Source: Microvirga vignae | GTDB taxonomy: Bacteria > Pseudomonadota > Alphaproteobacteria > Rhizobiales > Beijerinckiaceae | Length of the DNA stretch: 64,000 nt | Reading direction: 5' to 3' | Assembly (NCBI RefSeq): GCF_001017175.1 | Contig: NZ_LCYG01000004.1 | Coordinates: 123,476-187,475, forward strand | Part shown: piece by piece, positions 9,349 through 18,844 of the stretch | How positions within the stretch are numbered: position 1 is the stretch's first letter | Layout of the letters: every line of letters starts with the position of its first letter | Notes under the pieces: generated by a model | The model's input: only the letters and a program-made list of their open reading frames with translations | What the model was told of the DNA's origin: nothing | Databases searched by the model: none | Program-made: the position numbers and the translations under genes

Positions 9349-10515
9349 ATGGTCCGCTCCCTCACGATCCTCGGGGCCACAGGCTCCATTGGCCGCTCCA
9401 CGGCGGATGTGGTTCTGGCGCATCGGGATGCGTTTCGTGTCGAGGCCGTTGTCGGTGGACGCAACGCGCTGGGGCTGGCGGAAACGGCCAAGCGCTTGGG
9501 GGCCAAGTTCGCAGCTTTGTCCGACGAGAGTGGGGCCGGGGCCTTAAGAGACGCGCTCGCCGGGTCGGGGATCCAGAGCGGGGCAGGCCGCTCCGCGGTG
9601 CTTGAGGCGGTGGACCGTCCCTCCGAGATCGTCCTTGCGGCCATCAGCGGAACCGCTGGCCTGGAGCCGACCCATGCCGCCCTGAAGCCGGGCAGGCGAA
9701 TTGCTCTTGCCAACAAGGAGAGCCTCGTTTGCGCGGGTGCTGCCTTCATGACGGATGCGCGCCGGATCGGCGCCGAAATCATGCCTGTGGATTCCGAGCA
9801 CAATGCCCTGGAGCATGCTCTAGCGGCTGGGCGGAATGGCGATGTGGAAAAGGCGGTGATAACCGCAAGCGGCGGCCCGTTCCGCACATGGTCGCGGGAG
9901 CAGATCGCCAAGGCCGGCGCCAGGGAGGCCTCGGCTCATCCGGTCTGGTCCATGGGCTCCAAGATCAACATCGATTCCGCCACCTTGATGAACAAGGGGC
10001 TTGAGTTGATCGAGGCGCACCACCTGTTCGATCTGGAGGCCGAGCGCCTCGATGTGCTCGTTCATCCCGAGGCCATTGTTCATGGCCTCGTTCAATGGGG
10101 CGACGGCGCTGTGACTGCAGGGCTTGCGCTGCCGGACATGAAGGTACCGATCGCCAATGCCCTGCAGAATCGCGAACGGCTGTTCATGGACTTGCCCCGT
10201 CTCGATCTTGCCGCGATTGGCCGTTTAACCTTCGAAAGGGCAGATGAGGCGCGGTTCCCGTGCCTGGCACTCGCCAAGGCCGCACTTCAGGCAGGAGGGG
10301 CAATGCCCACGATTCTGAATGCCGCCAACGAGATCGCGGTCGAGGCCTATATGGCAGATCAAATAGGATTCTATGCAATATCTGAGATAGTTGAGGGTGT
10401 TTGCTCAACCTTCTCTGGAGGCGGGAGAGCTCCTGCGACGGTCGCGGAAGCCTTGGCCATCGATGGCGAGGCCCGAGACATGGCGCGGCGTTTCATTCCC
10501 GCCAAGCAGCTTTGA
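9349..10515 (+). CDS. dxr: 1-deoxy-D-xylulose 5-phosphate reductoisomerase
   Basis: Second step of the MEP isoprenoid pathway, converting DXP to MEP with NADPH. Visible are the Rossmann motif LGATGSIGRST near residues 8-18, NKESLVCAG, the metal and substrate residues in PVDSEHNAL, GSKINIDSATLMNKGLELIE and LVQWGDGAV. At 388 aa it has normal length. The MEP pathway supplies the precursors used by UppS, encoded two genes upstream. Confidence 0.96.
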   Translation: MVRSLTILGATGSIGRSTADVVLAHRDAFRVEAVVGGRNALGLAETAKRLGAKFAALSDESGAGALRDALAGSGIQSGAGRSAVLEAVDRPSEIVLAAISGTAGLEPTHAALKPGRRIALANKESLVCAGAAFMTDARRIGAEIMPVDSEHNALEHALAAGRNGDVEKAVITASGGPFRTWSREQIAKAGAREASAHPVWSMGSKINIDSATLMNKGLELIEAHHLFDLEAERLDVLVHPEAIVHGLVQWGDGAVTAGLALPDMKVPIANALQNRERLFMDLPRLDLAAIGRLTFERADEARFPCLALAKAALQAGGAMPTILNAANEIAVEAYMADQIGFYAISEIVEGVCSTFSGGGRAPATVAEALAIDGEARDMARRFIPAKQL

Positions 10516-10544
10516 TGCGCTCTTGAAGGAGCGTGAAAGGGACG

Positions 10545-11690
10545 ATGATGGATTGGCTTTCAACAATTGGCGGGGCGACAGGATCTTTCGCTCTGACCAT
10601 CTTCGCCTTCCTCGTAGTGCTGACGGTGGTGGTCTTCATCCACGAGTATGGCCATTACTGGGTCGGACGCCGGTGCGGAATTGGCGTGACGGCTTTCTCC
10701 ATTGGCTTCGGACGTGAGCTGATCGGCTGGACGGATAAGCACGGCACCCGCTGGAAGATCTCCGCGATTCCCCTCGGCGGCTACGTGAAGTTCGTCGGTG
10801 ACGTGAATGCGGCGAGCGTTCCGGACGCGCAGGGCCTCCAGCAGATGTCACCCGAGCAGCGGGCTATCAGTTTTCCCCATCAAAATGTCGCCAAGCGCGC
10901 GGCCACCGTCGCGGCAGGGCCGATTGCCAATTTCATCCTGGCGATCGCCATCTTCGCGGGCTTCAACTACTTCAGCGGGAAGATGGTCCTGGAGCCGGTG
11001 ATCGAGAGGGTTATTCCCGGCAGCGCGGCCGAAGAGGCAGGCTTCCAGCCCCATGACGTCATCCGTTTCATTGACGGCACCCGCATCGAGACCTTCGCCG
11101 ACATGCAGATGATCGTTAGCTCGAGTTCGGGCGAGGCGCTCAATTTCGTCGTCGAGCGCGACGGTCAGGCCGTGAACCTGACTGCTACTCCCAAGGTGGA
11201 GGAGCGGGAGACGCCCTTCGGCAAGCAACGCATCGGCCTCCTGGGCGTTCAGGCACCCCAGGACCGCTCGGCCATCAAGCGGATCTCCTATTCCCCTTGG
11301 GGGGCTCTGAAGGCTGGCGCGACCGATACCTGGAATCAGGTGGATCGGACCTTCAACTTCCTGCGCCGCCTGATTCTCGGTCGCGAGTCGATCGACCAGC
11401 TCTCCGGGCCGGTGGGCATCGCTCGAATCGCGGGAACTGCCTATGAGGTCGGCGGGCTCTACAGCCTAGTGAACCTGATCGGCTTCATGTCCGTCTCGAT
11501 CGGGCTCATTAACCTTTTCCCCATTCCGCTGCTCGATGGCGGGCACCTTTTGTTTTATGCCATTGAAGCCGTTCGCGGTCGGCCTTTGAGTGAAAGGGCC
11601 CAGGAAATCGGCTTCCGGATCGGATTTGCCTTCGTGGCGATGCTGATGCTTCTGGCGACCTGGAGCGACCTGACCCGCTCGTTCGGATGA
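10545..11690 (+). CDS. rseP: Site-2 zinc protease RseP/MmpA
   Basis: Intramembrane metalloprotease of regulated intramembrane proteolysis, which in proteobacteria cleaves anti-sigma factors or other single-pass proteins. The active-site HEYGH lies at about residues 33-37 in the first helix. One PDZ-like domain follows (VIPGSAAEEAGFQPHDVIRF), then the second catalytic motif NLFPIPLLDGGHL near the C-terminus. I prefer ATG 10545 behind GAAAGGG; GTG 10533 and ATG 10548 are alternatives. It sits between dxr and bamA, as in most proteobacteria. Confidence 0.93.
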   Translation: MMDWLSTIGGATGSFALTIFAFLVVLTVVVFIHEYGHYWVGRRCGIGVTAFSIGFGRELIGWTDKHGTRWKISAIPLGGYVKFVGDVNAASVPDAQGLQQMSPEQRAISFPHQNVAKRAATVAAGPIANFILAIAIFAGFNYFSGKMVLEPVIERVIPGSAAEEAGFQPHDVIRFIDGTRIETFADMQMIVSSSSGEALNFVVERDGQAVNLTATPKVEERETPFGKQRIGLLGVQAPQDRSAIKRISYSPWGALKAGATDTWNQVDRTFNFLRRLILGRESIDQLSGPVGIARIAGTAYEVGGLYSLVNLIGFMSVSIGLINLFPIPLLDGGHLLFYAIEAVRGRPLSERAQEIGFRIGFAFVAMLMLLATWSDLTRSFG

Positions 11691-11756
11691 GAACTCGTTC
11701 ACCTTGCCACAAGATTTGTGGCGGGCAGAACGTGACAAGGGCGCAACGCCGGTTAA

Positions 11757-11820
11757 AAATTGCTACTCTGTTTGTATGTGCCGTTTGCAATAGCGGCGAA
11801 AGTTTGTACAAGCGGGGCAG
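11757..11820 (+). promoter_or_regulatory. Possible promoter region for bamA
   Basis: The gap of about 210 bases before bamA contains TTGCAA, a 16-base spacer and TACAAG (about 11788-11815). Each box matches the consensus at only four positions. An extracytoplasmic-stress promoter would also be plausible here but was not recognised. Confidence 0.25.
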
Positions 11821-11901
11821 CACCAATAAGGCTGGGGCACCTGTCACCAGCCCGCGGGCCTGCCCCGCGACAGACAAAGTATAAAAGAAACGGGCCAGTT
11901 G

Positions 11902-14262
11902 ATGATGTCGACGACCACGCCACGCCGGAAGAAGCCGGCCGCCACCGCAGTGATCGCCATGAGCGCGCTGATGGCTGGCCTTACCGTTGCGGACAGCGCT
12001 CTCGCTCAACGCGCACCGCAGACGAGCCGCCGAGCTTCCGCTGCTCAGGGTCCCCTTATCAACCGCGTAGCCATCGAGGGTAACAGCAAGGTCGAGAAGG
12101 CGCTCATTGAGGGTGAGCTGCAGACTCGGGCTCGGACGCCCGTGAATCAGGCTGCCATCGACGCCGACGTGCAGCGCATCCTTGAGATCTACCGCCGCAC
12201 GGGTCGTGGTCTGGCCCAGGTCACGCCGCGCATCGTGGATCTGCCGAACGGCCGTGTCGACGTGGTCTATACCATCGTCGAGGGCGACAAGACGGGCGTG
12301 AAAGAGATTCGCTTCGTCGGTAACAACGAGATTTCCGCTGGCCGTCTGCGTGGCGTCATGCAGACTACGGAAACCAACATCCTCAGCTTCCTGAAGAGCA
12401 GCGACGTCTATGACCCGGATCGTCTCGCCAACGATCTGGAGCTGATCCGCCGTTACTACCTGAAGAACGGTTATGCCGATTTCCGCATCGTCTCCAGCGA
12501 TGTGACCTTCGACGCCAGTGCCGGCGGCTACATCGTCACCATCGCCGTCGAGGAAGGTCCGCAGTACCGGGTTGGCAGTGTCAGCATCGATTCCCGCATT
12601 CCCGCGGTGAATGCTGAGGCTCTACGCAGCGACCTCTCGATTTCCTCCGGTTCGGTCTACAATGCCGATGCCGTGGAGAAGTCGGTTCAGGCCGTCAGCA
12701 GAACTGTGGCTCGTCAGGGCAATCCCTTCGTTCAGGTTCGTCCCGTCGGCACCCGCGATCCTTCCACCCGCACGGTCAATCTCGGCTATGTGGTCGAGGA
12801 AGGCCCGCGCATCTACATCGAGCGCATCAACATCCGCGGTAACACTCGCACCCGCGACTACGTCATCCGTCGCGAGTTCGATCTGGGCGAGGGCGATGCC
12901 TACAACCAGGTGTTCGTCGACCGCGCCGAGCGCCGCCTGAACAACCTCGGCTACTTCAAGCGCGTCCGCATTTCCAATGAGCCGGGCTCTTCGGCCGACC
13001 GCGTGGTCGTGAACGTGGATGTGGAAGATCAGTCCACCGGCGCATTCTCGGTCTCGGGCGGTTACTCAACGGCTGACGGCTTCATCGGCGAAGTCTCGGT
13101 CAGCGAGACGAACTTCCTGGGTCGTGGTCAGTTCGTTCGCCTGGCGGGCCAGCTGGGCCAGCGTGCACATGGCATCGACTTCTCCTTCACGGAGCCGTAT
13201 TTCCTCGGCTACCGTGTGGCTGCAGGTATCGACCTGTTCTCGAAGTTCAGCGACCAGACCCGCTATTCCCGTTATGAGAACCGCATGACGGGTGGCCAGC
13301 TCCGCCTCGGCCTGCCGATGACGGAAGAGTTTACGCTCACGGCCCGTTATTCGCTGTATCAGCAAGAGCTGACGATCCCGAACGACGAGGACAAGCCGTA
13401 CAACGACTGCTCGTTCCCGATTCCCGGAGTCACGACGAGCACTAACTGTCTGACAAATGGCGAGGCGTCGCTGGCGATCAAGGAATCGCAGGGCGAGACG
13501 ATCACGTCGCTTGCCGGCTTGACCTTCAATTATAACACCCTCGACAGCACCCGTGATCCGCGCAACGGTTTCTATGCCGAAGTGAAGACTGACTTCGCTG
13601 GTCTCGGCGGTGACTCGCGCTACTTCCGCGCCACCGGCGATGCTCGTTACTATTACGAGATTCTTGAGGATGTGGTTGGTATCGCCCGCGTCCAGGGTGG
13701 TCACATCATTGGCTTGGGGGATAACGGTGGTGAAGGTGCCGACCTGCGCATCATCGATCACTTCTTCATGGGCCCGTCGCTGGTTCGCGGCTTCGCCACG
13801 AATGGACTTGGTCCGCGCGATATATCGAGCCCTGACGCCAATGCCAACGCTATCGGTGGCACCACCTATTTCGGCGGCTCGCTCGAAGTACAGTTCCCGA
13901 TCTTCGGCTTGCCGCGTGATCTGGGTCTGAAGGGGGCTGTCTTCGCCGATGCTGGTACGCTCTACGGCTATAAGGGCCCGACCCAGTTCGATATCGGCGG
14001 CGGGAGCATTCTCGACCCTGACGGCGGCGGAGTCTGCGAGCGGGTTGCTGGGGAACCGCAGGACTGCATCAGAGTCCTCGACAGCGACAAGATTCGTTCC
14101 TCGGTCGGTGCTTCAATCCTCTGGAGCTCGCCCCTCGGCCCGATCCGCTTCGACTACGCGGTGGCTCTCTCGAAGGAAGAGGGCGAGGTTCAGGCGGATG
14201 GCACGCGGATCGGTGGCGACCGCACTCAGGCCTTCCGCTTCTCCGGCGGTACACGCTTCTAA
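11902..14262 (+). CDS. bamA: Outer-membrane assembly factor BamA
   Basis: Central beta-barrel of the BAM complex, which inserts outer-membrane proteins. A signal peptide (AVIAMSALMAGLTVADSALA) ends near residue 35. Five POTRA-type repeats follow (for example NRVAIEGNSKVEKALIEGEL, IRFVGNNEISAGRLRG, INIRGNTRTRDYVIRREFDL), then the 16-strand barrel with the lid-loop motif VRGF (SLVRGFATNGLGP) and the final strand FRFSGGTRF ending in aromatic Phe. Length 786 aa. TTG 11899, ATG 11902 and ATG 11905 are adjacent start options. It lies upstream of lpxD, but a terminator hairpin lies between them. Confidence 0.96.
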   Translation: MMSTTTPRRKKPAATAVIAMSALMAGLTVADSALAQRAPQTSRRASAAQGPLINRVAIEGNSKVEKALIEGELQTRARTPVNQAAIDADVQRILEIYRRTGRGLAQVTPRIVDLPNGRVDVVYTIVEGDKTGVKEIRFVGNNEISAGRLRGVMQTTETNILSFLKSSDVYDPDRLANDLELIRRYYLKNGYADFRIVSSDVTFDASAGGYIVTIAVEEGPQYRVGSVSIDSRIPAVNAEALRSDLSISSGSVYNADAVEKSVQAVSRTVARQGNPFVQVRPVGTRDPSTRTVNLGYVVEEGPRIYIERINIRGNTRTRDYVIRREFDLGEGDAYNQVFVDRAERRLNNLGYFKRVRISNEPGSSADRVVVNVDVEDQSTGAFSVSGGYSTADGFIGEVSVSETNFLGRGQFVRLAGQLGQRAHGIDFSFTEPYFLGYRVAAGIDLFSKFSDQTRYSRYENRMTGGQLRLGLPMTEEFTLTARYSLYQQELTIPNDEDKPYNDCSFPIPGVTTSTNCLTNGEASLAIKESQGETITSLAGLTFNYNTLDSTRDPRNGFYAEVKTDFAGLGGDSRYFRATGDARYYYEILEDVVGIARVQGGHIIGLGDNGGEGADLRIIDHFFMGPSLVRGFATNGLGPRDISSPDANANAIGGTTYFGGSLEVQFPIFGLPRDLGLKGAVFADAGTLYGYKGPTQFDIGGGSILDPDGGGVCERVAGEPQDCIRVLDSDKIRSSVGASILWSSPLGPIRFDYAVALSKEEGEVQADGTRIGGDRTQAFRFSGGTRF

Positions 14263-14275
14263 CCGGGTAATCGGG

Positions 14276-14306
14276 GAGGGCGCCTTGATGGCGCCCTCAC
14301 GTTTTT
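14276..14306 (+). terminator. Intrinsic terminator directly before the lpxD start
   Basis: Perfect 9-bp stem GAGGGCGCC/GGCGCCCTC with a TTGAT loop, followed by ACGTTTTTC. The T-run ends next to the lpxD ATG (14308), so it occupies the place where an lpxD ribosome-binding site would be expected. Confidence 0.75.
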
Positions 14307-14307
14307 C

Positions 14308-15372
14308 ATGACAGAATCAATTTTCTTTCCGCAAACCCAGACGCTGAACCTGCGTCAGGTGGCGGAGATGGCGCAGACAACGCTCCCCGACGGTGCCGAC
14401 GGGGAGTTTTTGCTTAAAGGCGTCGCTCCGCTCGAGAGCGCGGGCCCGACTGACCTGGCCTATATGGACAACCCGGCCTATGCAGGCGCCTTGGGTGCCA
14501 CTCGCGCCGGAGCTTGCCTCGTCACGCCCCGTTTCGCGTCGAAGGTGCCCTCTCACACCGTCGCGATCGTGACTCCGCTGGCTTATCGGGTTTTCGCGCA
14601 GGTGATGGGCAAGATGTTCCCCTCTGCCATGCGGCCGGAATCCTCCTTTGCCGCCACGGGCATCTCGCCAGGATCCTTTGTTCACCCGACAGCGCGCCTG
14701 GAGTATGGCGTCACCGTCGATCCCGGCGCGGTCGTCGGCCCCTATGCCGAAATCGGTGCGGGAACCATCATTGGCGCCCATACGGTCATCGGCCCGCAAG
14801 TGAAGATCGGCCGGGATTGTTCTTTGGCGCCGAGTGTGACCGTGTCCAACGCTTTCATCGGAAACCGCGTCATCCTGCATCCGGGCGTGCGCATCGGCCA
14901 GGACGGATTCGGCTTCGCCATGGGGCCGCAGGGACACCTCAAGGTGCCGCAGATTGGGCGGGTCATCATCCAGGATGACGTTGAGATCGGCGCGAATACC
15001 ACCGTGGACCGCGGCGCGAGCCGCGATACGGTGATCGGCGAGGGCACCAAGATCGATAATCTTGTCCAGATAGGTCATAACGTTGTCATCGGCCGTCATT
15101 GCGTGATCGTGGCTCAGGTCGGCATTGCCGGCTCCACCACGCTCGAGGATTATGTGGCTCTCGGCGGCCAAGTTGCCGTCAAAGGCCATGTGCGGATCGG
15201 CATGGGCGCCCAAATTGCCGCCACGAGCGGCGTCAATAGCGACGTTCCTGCCGGCGCACGCTGGGGCGGCATTCCCGCCCGGCCTCTGCGCGAATGGTTC
15301 CGAGAAATCACCGCCCTGAAAAAGCTTGCATCCACGGGCGATTCCGACAAAGACGACGGCGCATCGTCTTAA
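14308..15372 (+). CDS. lpxD: UDP-3-O-acylglucosamine N-acyltransferase
   Basis: Third step of lipid A synthesis, adding the N-linked hydroxyacyl chain from acyl-ACP. The N-terminal uridine-binding domain is followed by a left-handed beta-helix of hexapeptide repeats ([57 protein letters not shown]) and a short C-terminal helix. At 354 aa it is typical. The start [15 protein letters not shown] fits the family, yet no Shine-Dalgarno is visible because the hairpin at 14276-14306 abuts the ATG. Confidence 0.95.
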   Translation: MTESIFFPQTQTLNLRQVAEMAQTTLPDGADGEFLLKGVAPLESAGPTDLAYMDNPAYAGALGATRAGACLVTPRFASKVPSHTVAIVTPLAYRVFAQVMGKMFPSAMRPESSFAATGISPGSFVHPTARLEYGVTVDPGAVVGPYAEIGAGTIIGAHTVIGPQVKIGRDCSLAPSVTVSNAFIGNRVILHPGVRIGQDGFGFAMGPQGHLKVPQIGRVIIQDDVEIGANTTVDRGASRDTVIGEGTKIDNLVQIGHNVVIGRHCVIVAQVGIAGSTTLEDYVALGGQVAVKGHVRIGMGAQIAATSGVNSDVPAGARWGGIPARPLREWFREITALKKLASTGDSDKDDGASS

Positions 15373-15409
15373 AATATCGATACGCCAGGCGTATCCGGAG
15401 AATTCAGTC

Positions 15410-15874
15410 ATGTCAGAAGCGCCCACCACGCTTCAAACCGCCGATATTCTCGAGATCCTCGAGCTGTTGCCGCACCGCTATCCTTTCCTGTTGGTCGACA
15501 AGATCATCGATATCGACGGCGACAATTCGTGCATCGGCATCAAGAACGTCACCTTCAATGAGCCACAATTCACGGGCCATTTCCCGTCGCGCCCGATTTT
15601 CCCGGGCGTGTTCCTCATTGAGGCCATGGCTCAGACGGCGGGTGCGATCTGCGTGAAGGCCAAAATGGCCGAGCAGGCGAAGCCGAAGCAGGTGTTCTTC
15701 ATGACGATCGACAAGGTGAAGTTCCGCAAGCCCGTGGAGCCCGGCGACCGAGTCGAGTTCCATATGAAGAAGCTCAACAACCGCCGCAACATGTGGTGGT
15801 ACAAGGGCGAGGCCAAGGTTGACGGCGTACTTGTCTGCGAGGCTGAAGTCAGCGCCATGCTGGTGACCGACTGA
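15410..15874 (+). CDS. fabZ: (3R)-hydroxyacyl-ACP dehydratase FabZ
   Basis: Hot-dog-fold dehydratase of type II fatty acid synthesis; it also draws on the hydroxyacyl-ACP pool used by LpxA and LpxD. I start at ATG 15410 ([17 protein letters not shown]), preceded by TCCGGAGAA, giving 154 aa; the open frame extends upstream into lpxD in another phase. Catalytic residues lie in [20 protein letters not shown] (His57, Glu71). The stop overlaps the lpxA start (TGATG), so translation is coupled. Confidence 0.96.
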   Translation: MSEAPTTLQTADILEILELLPHRYPFLLVDKIIDIDGDNSCIGIKNVTFNEPQFTGHFPSRPIFPGVFLIEAMAQTAGAICVKAKMAEQAKPKQVFFMTIDKVKFRKPVEPGDRVEFHMKKLNNRRNMWWYKGEAKVDGVLVCEAEVSAMLVTD

Positions 15875-16683
15875 TGGAAACCGTGATTCATCCGACTGCC
15901 ATCATCGAGGACGGCGCCAAGATCGGAGCTGGCGTCAAGGTCGGCCCGTTCTGCACCGTCGGCTCGGAGGTCGAGCTCGGCGAGGGCTGCCAGCTCATGA
16001 GCCACGTGGCACTCGCCGGCAAGACCAAGATCGGCCCCCGCACGCGTATCTTCCCCTTCGCGTCGATCGGTCATATCCCGCAGGACCTGAAATATCGCGG
16101 CGAGGCATCGACGCTGGAGATCGGTGCCGATTGCATGATCCGCGAAGGCGTGACCATAAATCCCGGAACCGAAGGCGGCGGACTGCGCACAATCATCGGC
16201 GACCGCTGCGCCTTCCTTGCCGGCTCCCACGTGGGTCATGACACGAAGGTCGGCAGCGACTGCATCCTGTCCAACAACGTGATGCTGGCGGGCCACGTCA
16301 CGGTCGGCAATTTCGTGATCTTCGGCGGCGGTTCCGCGGTGATCCAGTTTGCCCGTGTGGGCAGCCACGCCTTTGTGGGCGGCATGTCGGGCCTGGAGAA
16401 CGACCTCATTCCCTATGGCATGGCCATGGGCAACCGCGCGCATCTCGCTGGCCTCAACATCATCGGCATGCGCCGCCGCAACTTCACTCGCGAGCAGATC
16501 CACGACATCCGCCGCGCCTATCGCCTGCTGTTCGCGGACGAAGGCACGCTTGCGGAGCGTGTCGAGGATGTGGCGGCCGAGTTCGACAGCCATCCCTTCG
16601 TGCACGAGATCCTGGACTTCATCCGTGAGGGCAAGGATCGCTCGATCTGCACGCCCCGGGATCCGGTCAGCTCCTCCGGTTGA
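15874..16683 (+). CDS. lpxA: UDP-N-acetylglucosamine O-acyltransferase
   Basis: First step of lipid A synthesis. A left-handed beta-helix of hexapeptide repeats occupies the first two thirds (IIEDGAKIGAGVKVGPFCTV onward); the catalytic His is in GSHVGHDTKVG (about residue 122). The C-terminal helical domain starts around GLNIIGMRRRNFTREQI. At 269 aa it is full length. Its ATG shares one base with the fabZ stop codon. Confidence 0.96.
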   Translation: METVIHPTAIIEDGAKIGAGVKVGPFCTVGSEVELGEGCQLMSHVALAGKTKIGPRTRIFPFASIGHIPQDLKYRGEASTLEIGADCMIREGVTINPGTEGGGLRTIIGDRCAFLAGSHVGHDTKVGSDCILSNNVMLAGHVTVGNFVIFGGGSAVIQFARVGSHAFVGGMSGLENDLIPYGMAMGNRAHLAGLNIIGMRRRNFTREQIHDIRRAYRLLFADEGTLAERVEDVAAEFDSHPFVHEILDFIREGKDRSICTPRDPVSSSG

Positions 16684-16689
16684 GGCTGA

Positions 16690-17607
16690 ATGCAGCCCGT
16701 GCATGAGATAAAAGCAGGAGCCGGCTCCCATGAGCTGGCTTCTTCTGCAAACGGCCCGATTGCCATTGTTGCCGGGAGCGGACGCCTTCCCATTCAACTG
16801 GTCGAGCACCTCGAACAGACGGGGCAGGATTACCGCGTGCTTGCTTTCCGGGGCTTTGCTGCGCCGGAGCTGCGAAAGAAAGCCCACGCGAGTGTGGATC
16901 TTCTGGATCTCAAGACCATTCTGCACACCTTGGAAGGCTGGAAGCCGCGCGCGGTTTCCCTCGTCGGCGCCGTGCGTCGCCCCGGCTTCTCCACATTGCT
17001 CGGAGCCTATTCGGCCCTGCGCAACATGCAGGAAGTGAAAGAGGTCATCGCCCGTGGTGACGATCAGGTTCTGCGCGGCGCCGTGATGCTCATCGAGGAA
17101 CGCGGCCATCGCGTCGTAGGCGCGCACGAGCTTGCTCCGAATCTCGTTGCAGCACGCTCCTTAAGCGGATCTCTTAAACCGAACGAGGATGATCTGCAGG
17201 CTATCGCGGTCGGCCTCGATCTTCTCGCTTCTCTCTCCGCTTTCGATATCGGTCAGGGTGCCGTAATCGCGCGCAAGCATGTGCTCGCCATCGAAGGGCC
17301 CGAGGGTACGGACCGCATGCTGCGCCGGGTTGCGGGCCTTCGCCAGTCCTGGTTCGGGCTTCGCCGTCGAAAAGAGGGCGGGGTGCTGATCAAGGCCGCC
17401 AAGCGCGGGCAGGATCTGCGCGTCGACATGCCGACCATCGGCCCGCGCACTGTCGCTGAAGCCGCGAAAGCAGGTCTCTCCGGAATCGCCATCGGCGCGG
17501 GCTCCACCTTCGTATTGGAGCAGGAGGAGACCTTGCGCACGGCCGACCGTCTTGGCCTGTTCCTGATCGCCGTCGATCTGCCCTGGATGGAGAGCACTCG
17601 TGACTGA
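16690..17607 (+). CDS. lpxI: UDP-2,3-diacylglucosamine pyrophosphatase LpxI
   Basis: Hydrolyses UDP-2,3-diacylglucosamine to lipid X; LpxI replaces LpxH in most alphaproteobacteria. The 305-aa product carries the LpxI (former DUF1009) features: an N-terminal domain GPIAIVAGSGRLPIQLVEHL and a C-terminal domain with DIGQGAVIARKHVLAIEGPE followed by GTDRML, then DMPTIGPRTVAEAAKAGLSG. It sits between lpxA and lpxB, the order expected for LpxI genomes, and overlaps lpxB by 8 bases. Confidence 0.93.
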   Translation: MQPVHEIKAGAGSHELASSANGPIAIVAGSGRLPIQLVEHLEQTGQDYRVLAFRGFAAPELRKKAHASVDLLDLKTILHTLEGWKPRAVSLVGAVRRPGFSTLLGAYSALRNMQEVKEVIARGDDQVLRGAVMLIEERGHRVVGAHELAPNLVAARSLSGSLKPNEDDLQAIAVGLDLLASLSAFDIGQGAVIARKHVLAIEGPEGTDRMLRRVAGLRQSWFGLRRRKEGGVLIKAAKRGQDLRVDMPTIGPRTVAEAAKAGLSGIAIGAGSTFVLEQEETLRTADRLGLFLIAVDLPWMESTRD

Positions 17608-18790
17608 TCCGGAGCGGCTGAACATCTGGATCGTTTCGGGCGAGGAATCTGGCGATCAACTCGGCGCGAAGCTCATGCGCGCCCTGAAAACCCGGCTCGG
17701 AGCAGAACGCCTGCACTTCGGCGGTGTCGGTGGGCATGCCATGGAAGCGGAGGGGTTGAAAAGCCTCTTTCCGCTCGAGGACATCGCCGTCATGGGCATC
17801 GTCGCCGTCATCGGCCGCCTACCGACGGTATTGAACAGGATCAAGTTGACTACAGATGCGGTCGTGGCCGCCGATCCGGATTTGCTCGTCATCATCGACA
17901 GCCCCGATTTCACCCACCGTGTCGCCAAGGCCGTGCGCAAGCGCGCGCCGCATATTCCAGTTGTCGATTATGTGAGCCCCTCCGTCTGGGCTTGGCGCCC
18001 GGGCCGGGCCGCCAAGATGCGCGCTTATGTAGATCACATTCTCGCGCTGCTGCCCTTTGAGCCGGAGGCTCACAAGCGCCTCGGCGGTCCGCCGACCACC
18101 TATGTGGGTCATCCGCTGATCGAGCGGGTGATGGAGTTTCGACCGGCACCAGGCGAGCGCAATCTTCACAAGGACGGCCCCATCAATCTTCTCGTCCTGC
18201 CCGGCAGCCGCCGCTCCGAGGTGAGCCGTCTCCTGGATACCTTTGGCGAGACGTTGACGCTGCTTCAGCAGCGCTCGCTGCGTCGCTTCGAGGTGACGAT
18301 CCCCGCCGTGCCGCATCTGGTGCAAGCCATCCGAGAGGGCACAGCCTCCTGGAGCGTCAAGCCGCGCATCGTGGAAGGCGAGGCAGCCAAGTGGCAGGCC
18401 TTCCGCAGCGCTGATGCGGCGCTTGCCGCTTCCGGCACCGTGACTCTTGAACTCGGCCTCTCCGGCATTCCGATGGTGGTGGCTTACAAGGTGTCGAAGA
18501 TCGAGGCAATGATCCTGCGTCCGCTCATCAAGGCGCAGTCCATCGTCCTCACCAATCTCGTGCTCGGGGAGAACGCGATTCCCGAACTCATCCAGGAGGA
18601 TTGCACGCCCGAAAGCCTGGCAGCGGCGCTTCTGCCGCTTCTGTCGGATACGAAGGAGCGTCGCGCGCAGGAGGCGGCTCTCCGGCGCCTCGACGAACTG
18701 ATGCGGATCGGCGACGAGAGGCCGAGCGAAAGGGCGGCGCGGGTCGTGACGGGGGTTGTTCGAGGCAAATTGGAAAGCCCGGACTCCTAG
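17600..18790 (+). CDS. lpxB: Lipid A disaccharide synthase
   Basis: Family 19 glycosyltransferase (GT-B fold) that condenses lipid X with UDP-diacylglucosamine on the inner membrane face. Start VTDPERLNIWIVSGEESGDQ, with the N-terminal nucleotide-fold region, VDYVSPSVWAWRPGRAAKM, TYVGHPLIERV and LPGSRRSEVSRLL. At 396 aa it has family length. It is the last intact gene of the lipid A block; the pseudogene at 18845-19452 follows. Confidence 0.95.
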   Translation: MTDPERLNIWIVSGEESGDQLGAKLMRALKTRLGAERLHFGGVGGHAMEAEGLKSLFPLEDIAVMGIVAVIGRLPTVLNRIKLTTDAVVAADPDLLVIIDSPDFTHRVAKAVRKRAPHIPVVDYVSPSVWAWRPGRAAKMRAYVDHILALLPFEPEAHKRLGGPPTTYVGHPLIERVMEFRPAPGERNLHKDGPINLLVLPGSRRSEVSRLLDTFGETLTLLQQRSLRRFEVTIPAVPHLVQAIREGTASWSVKPRIVEGEAAKWQAFRSADAALAASGTVTLELGLSGIPMVVAYKVSKIEAMILRPLIKAQSIVLTNLVLGENAIPELIQEDCTPESLAAALLPLLSDTKERRAQEAALRRLDELMRIGDERPSERAARVVTGVVRGKLESPDS

Positions 18791-18844
18791 CTTTTGCTAC
18801 TTCGTTCTTTAATCTTGCCGTTCACCAGCATTGGGGCGACGGCA

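Noticed and set aside
10533..10544. GTG start for rseP four codons upstream
   Set aside because: The ATG at 10545 has a better-spaced GAAAGGG site; the GTG overlaps that site. The difference is only four residues.
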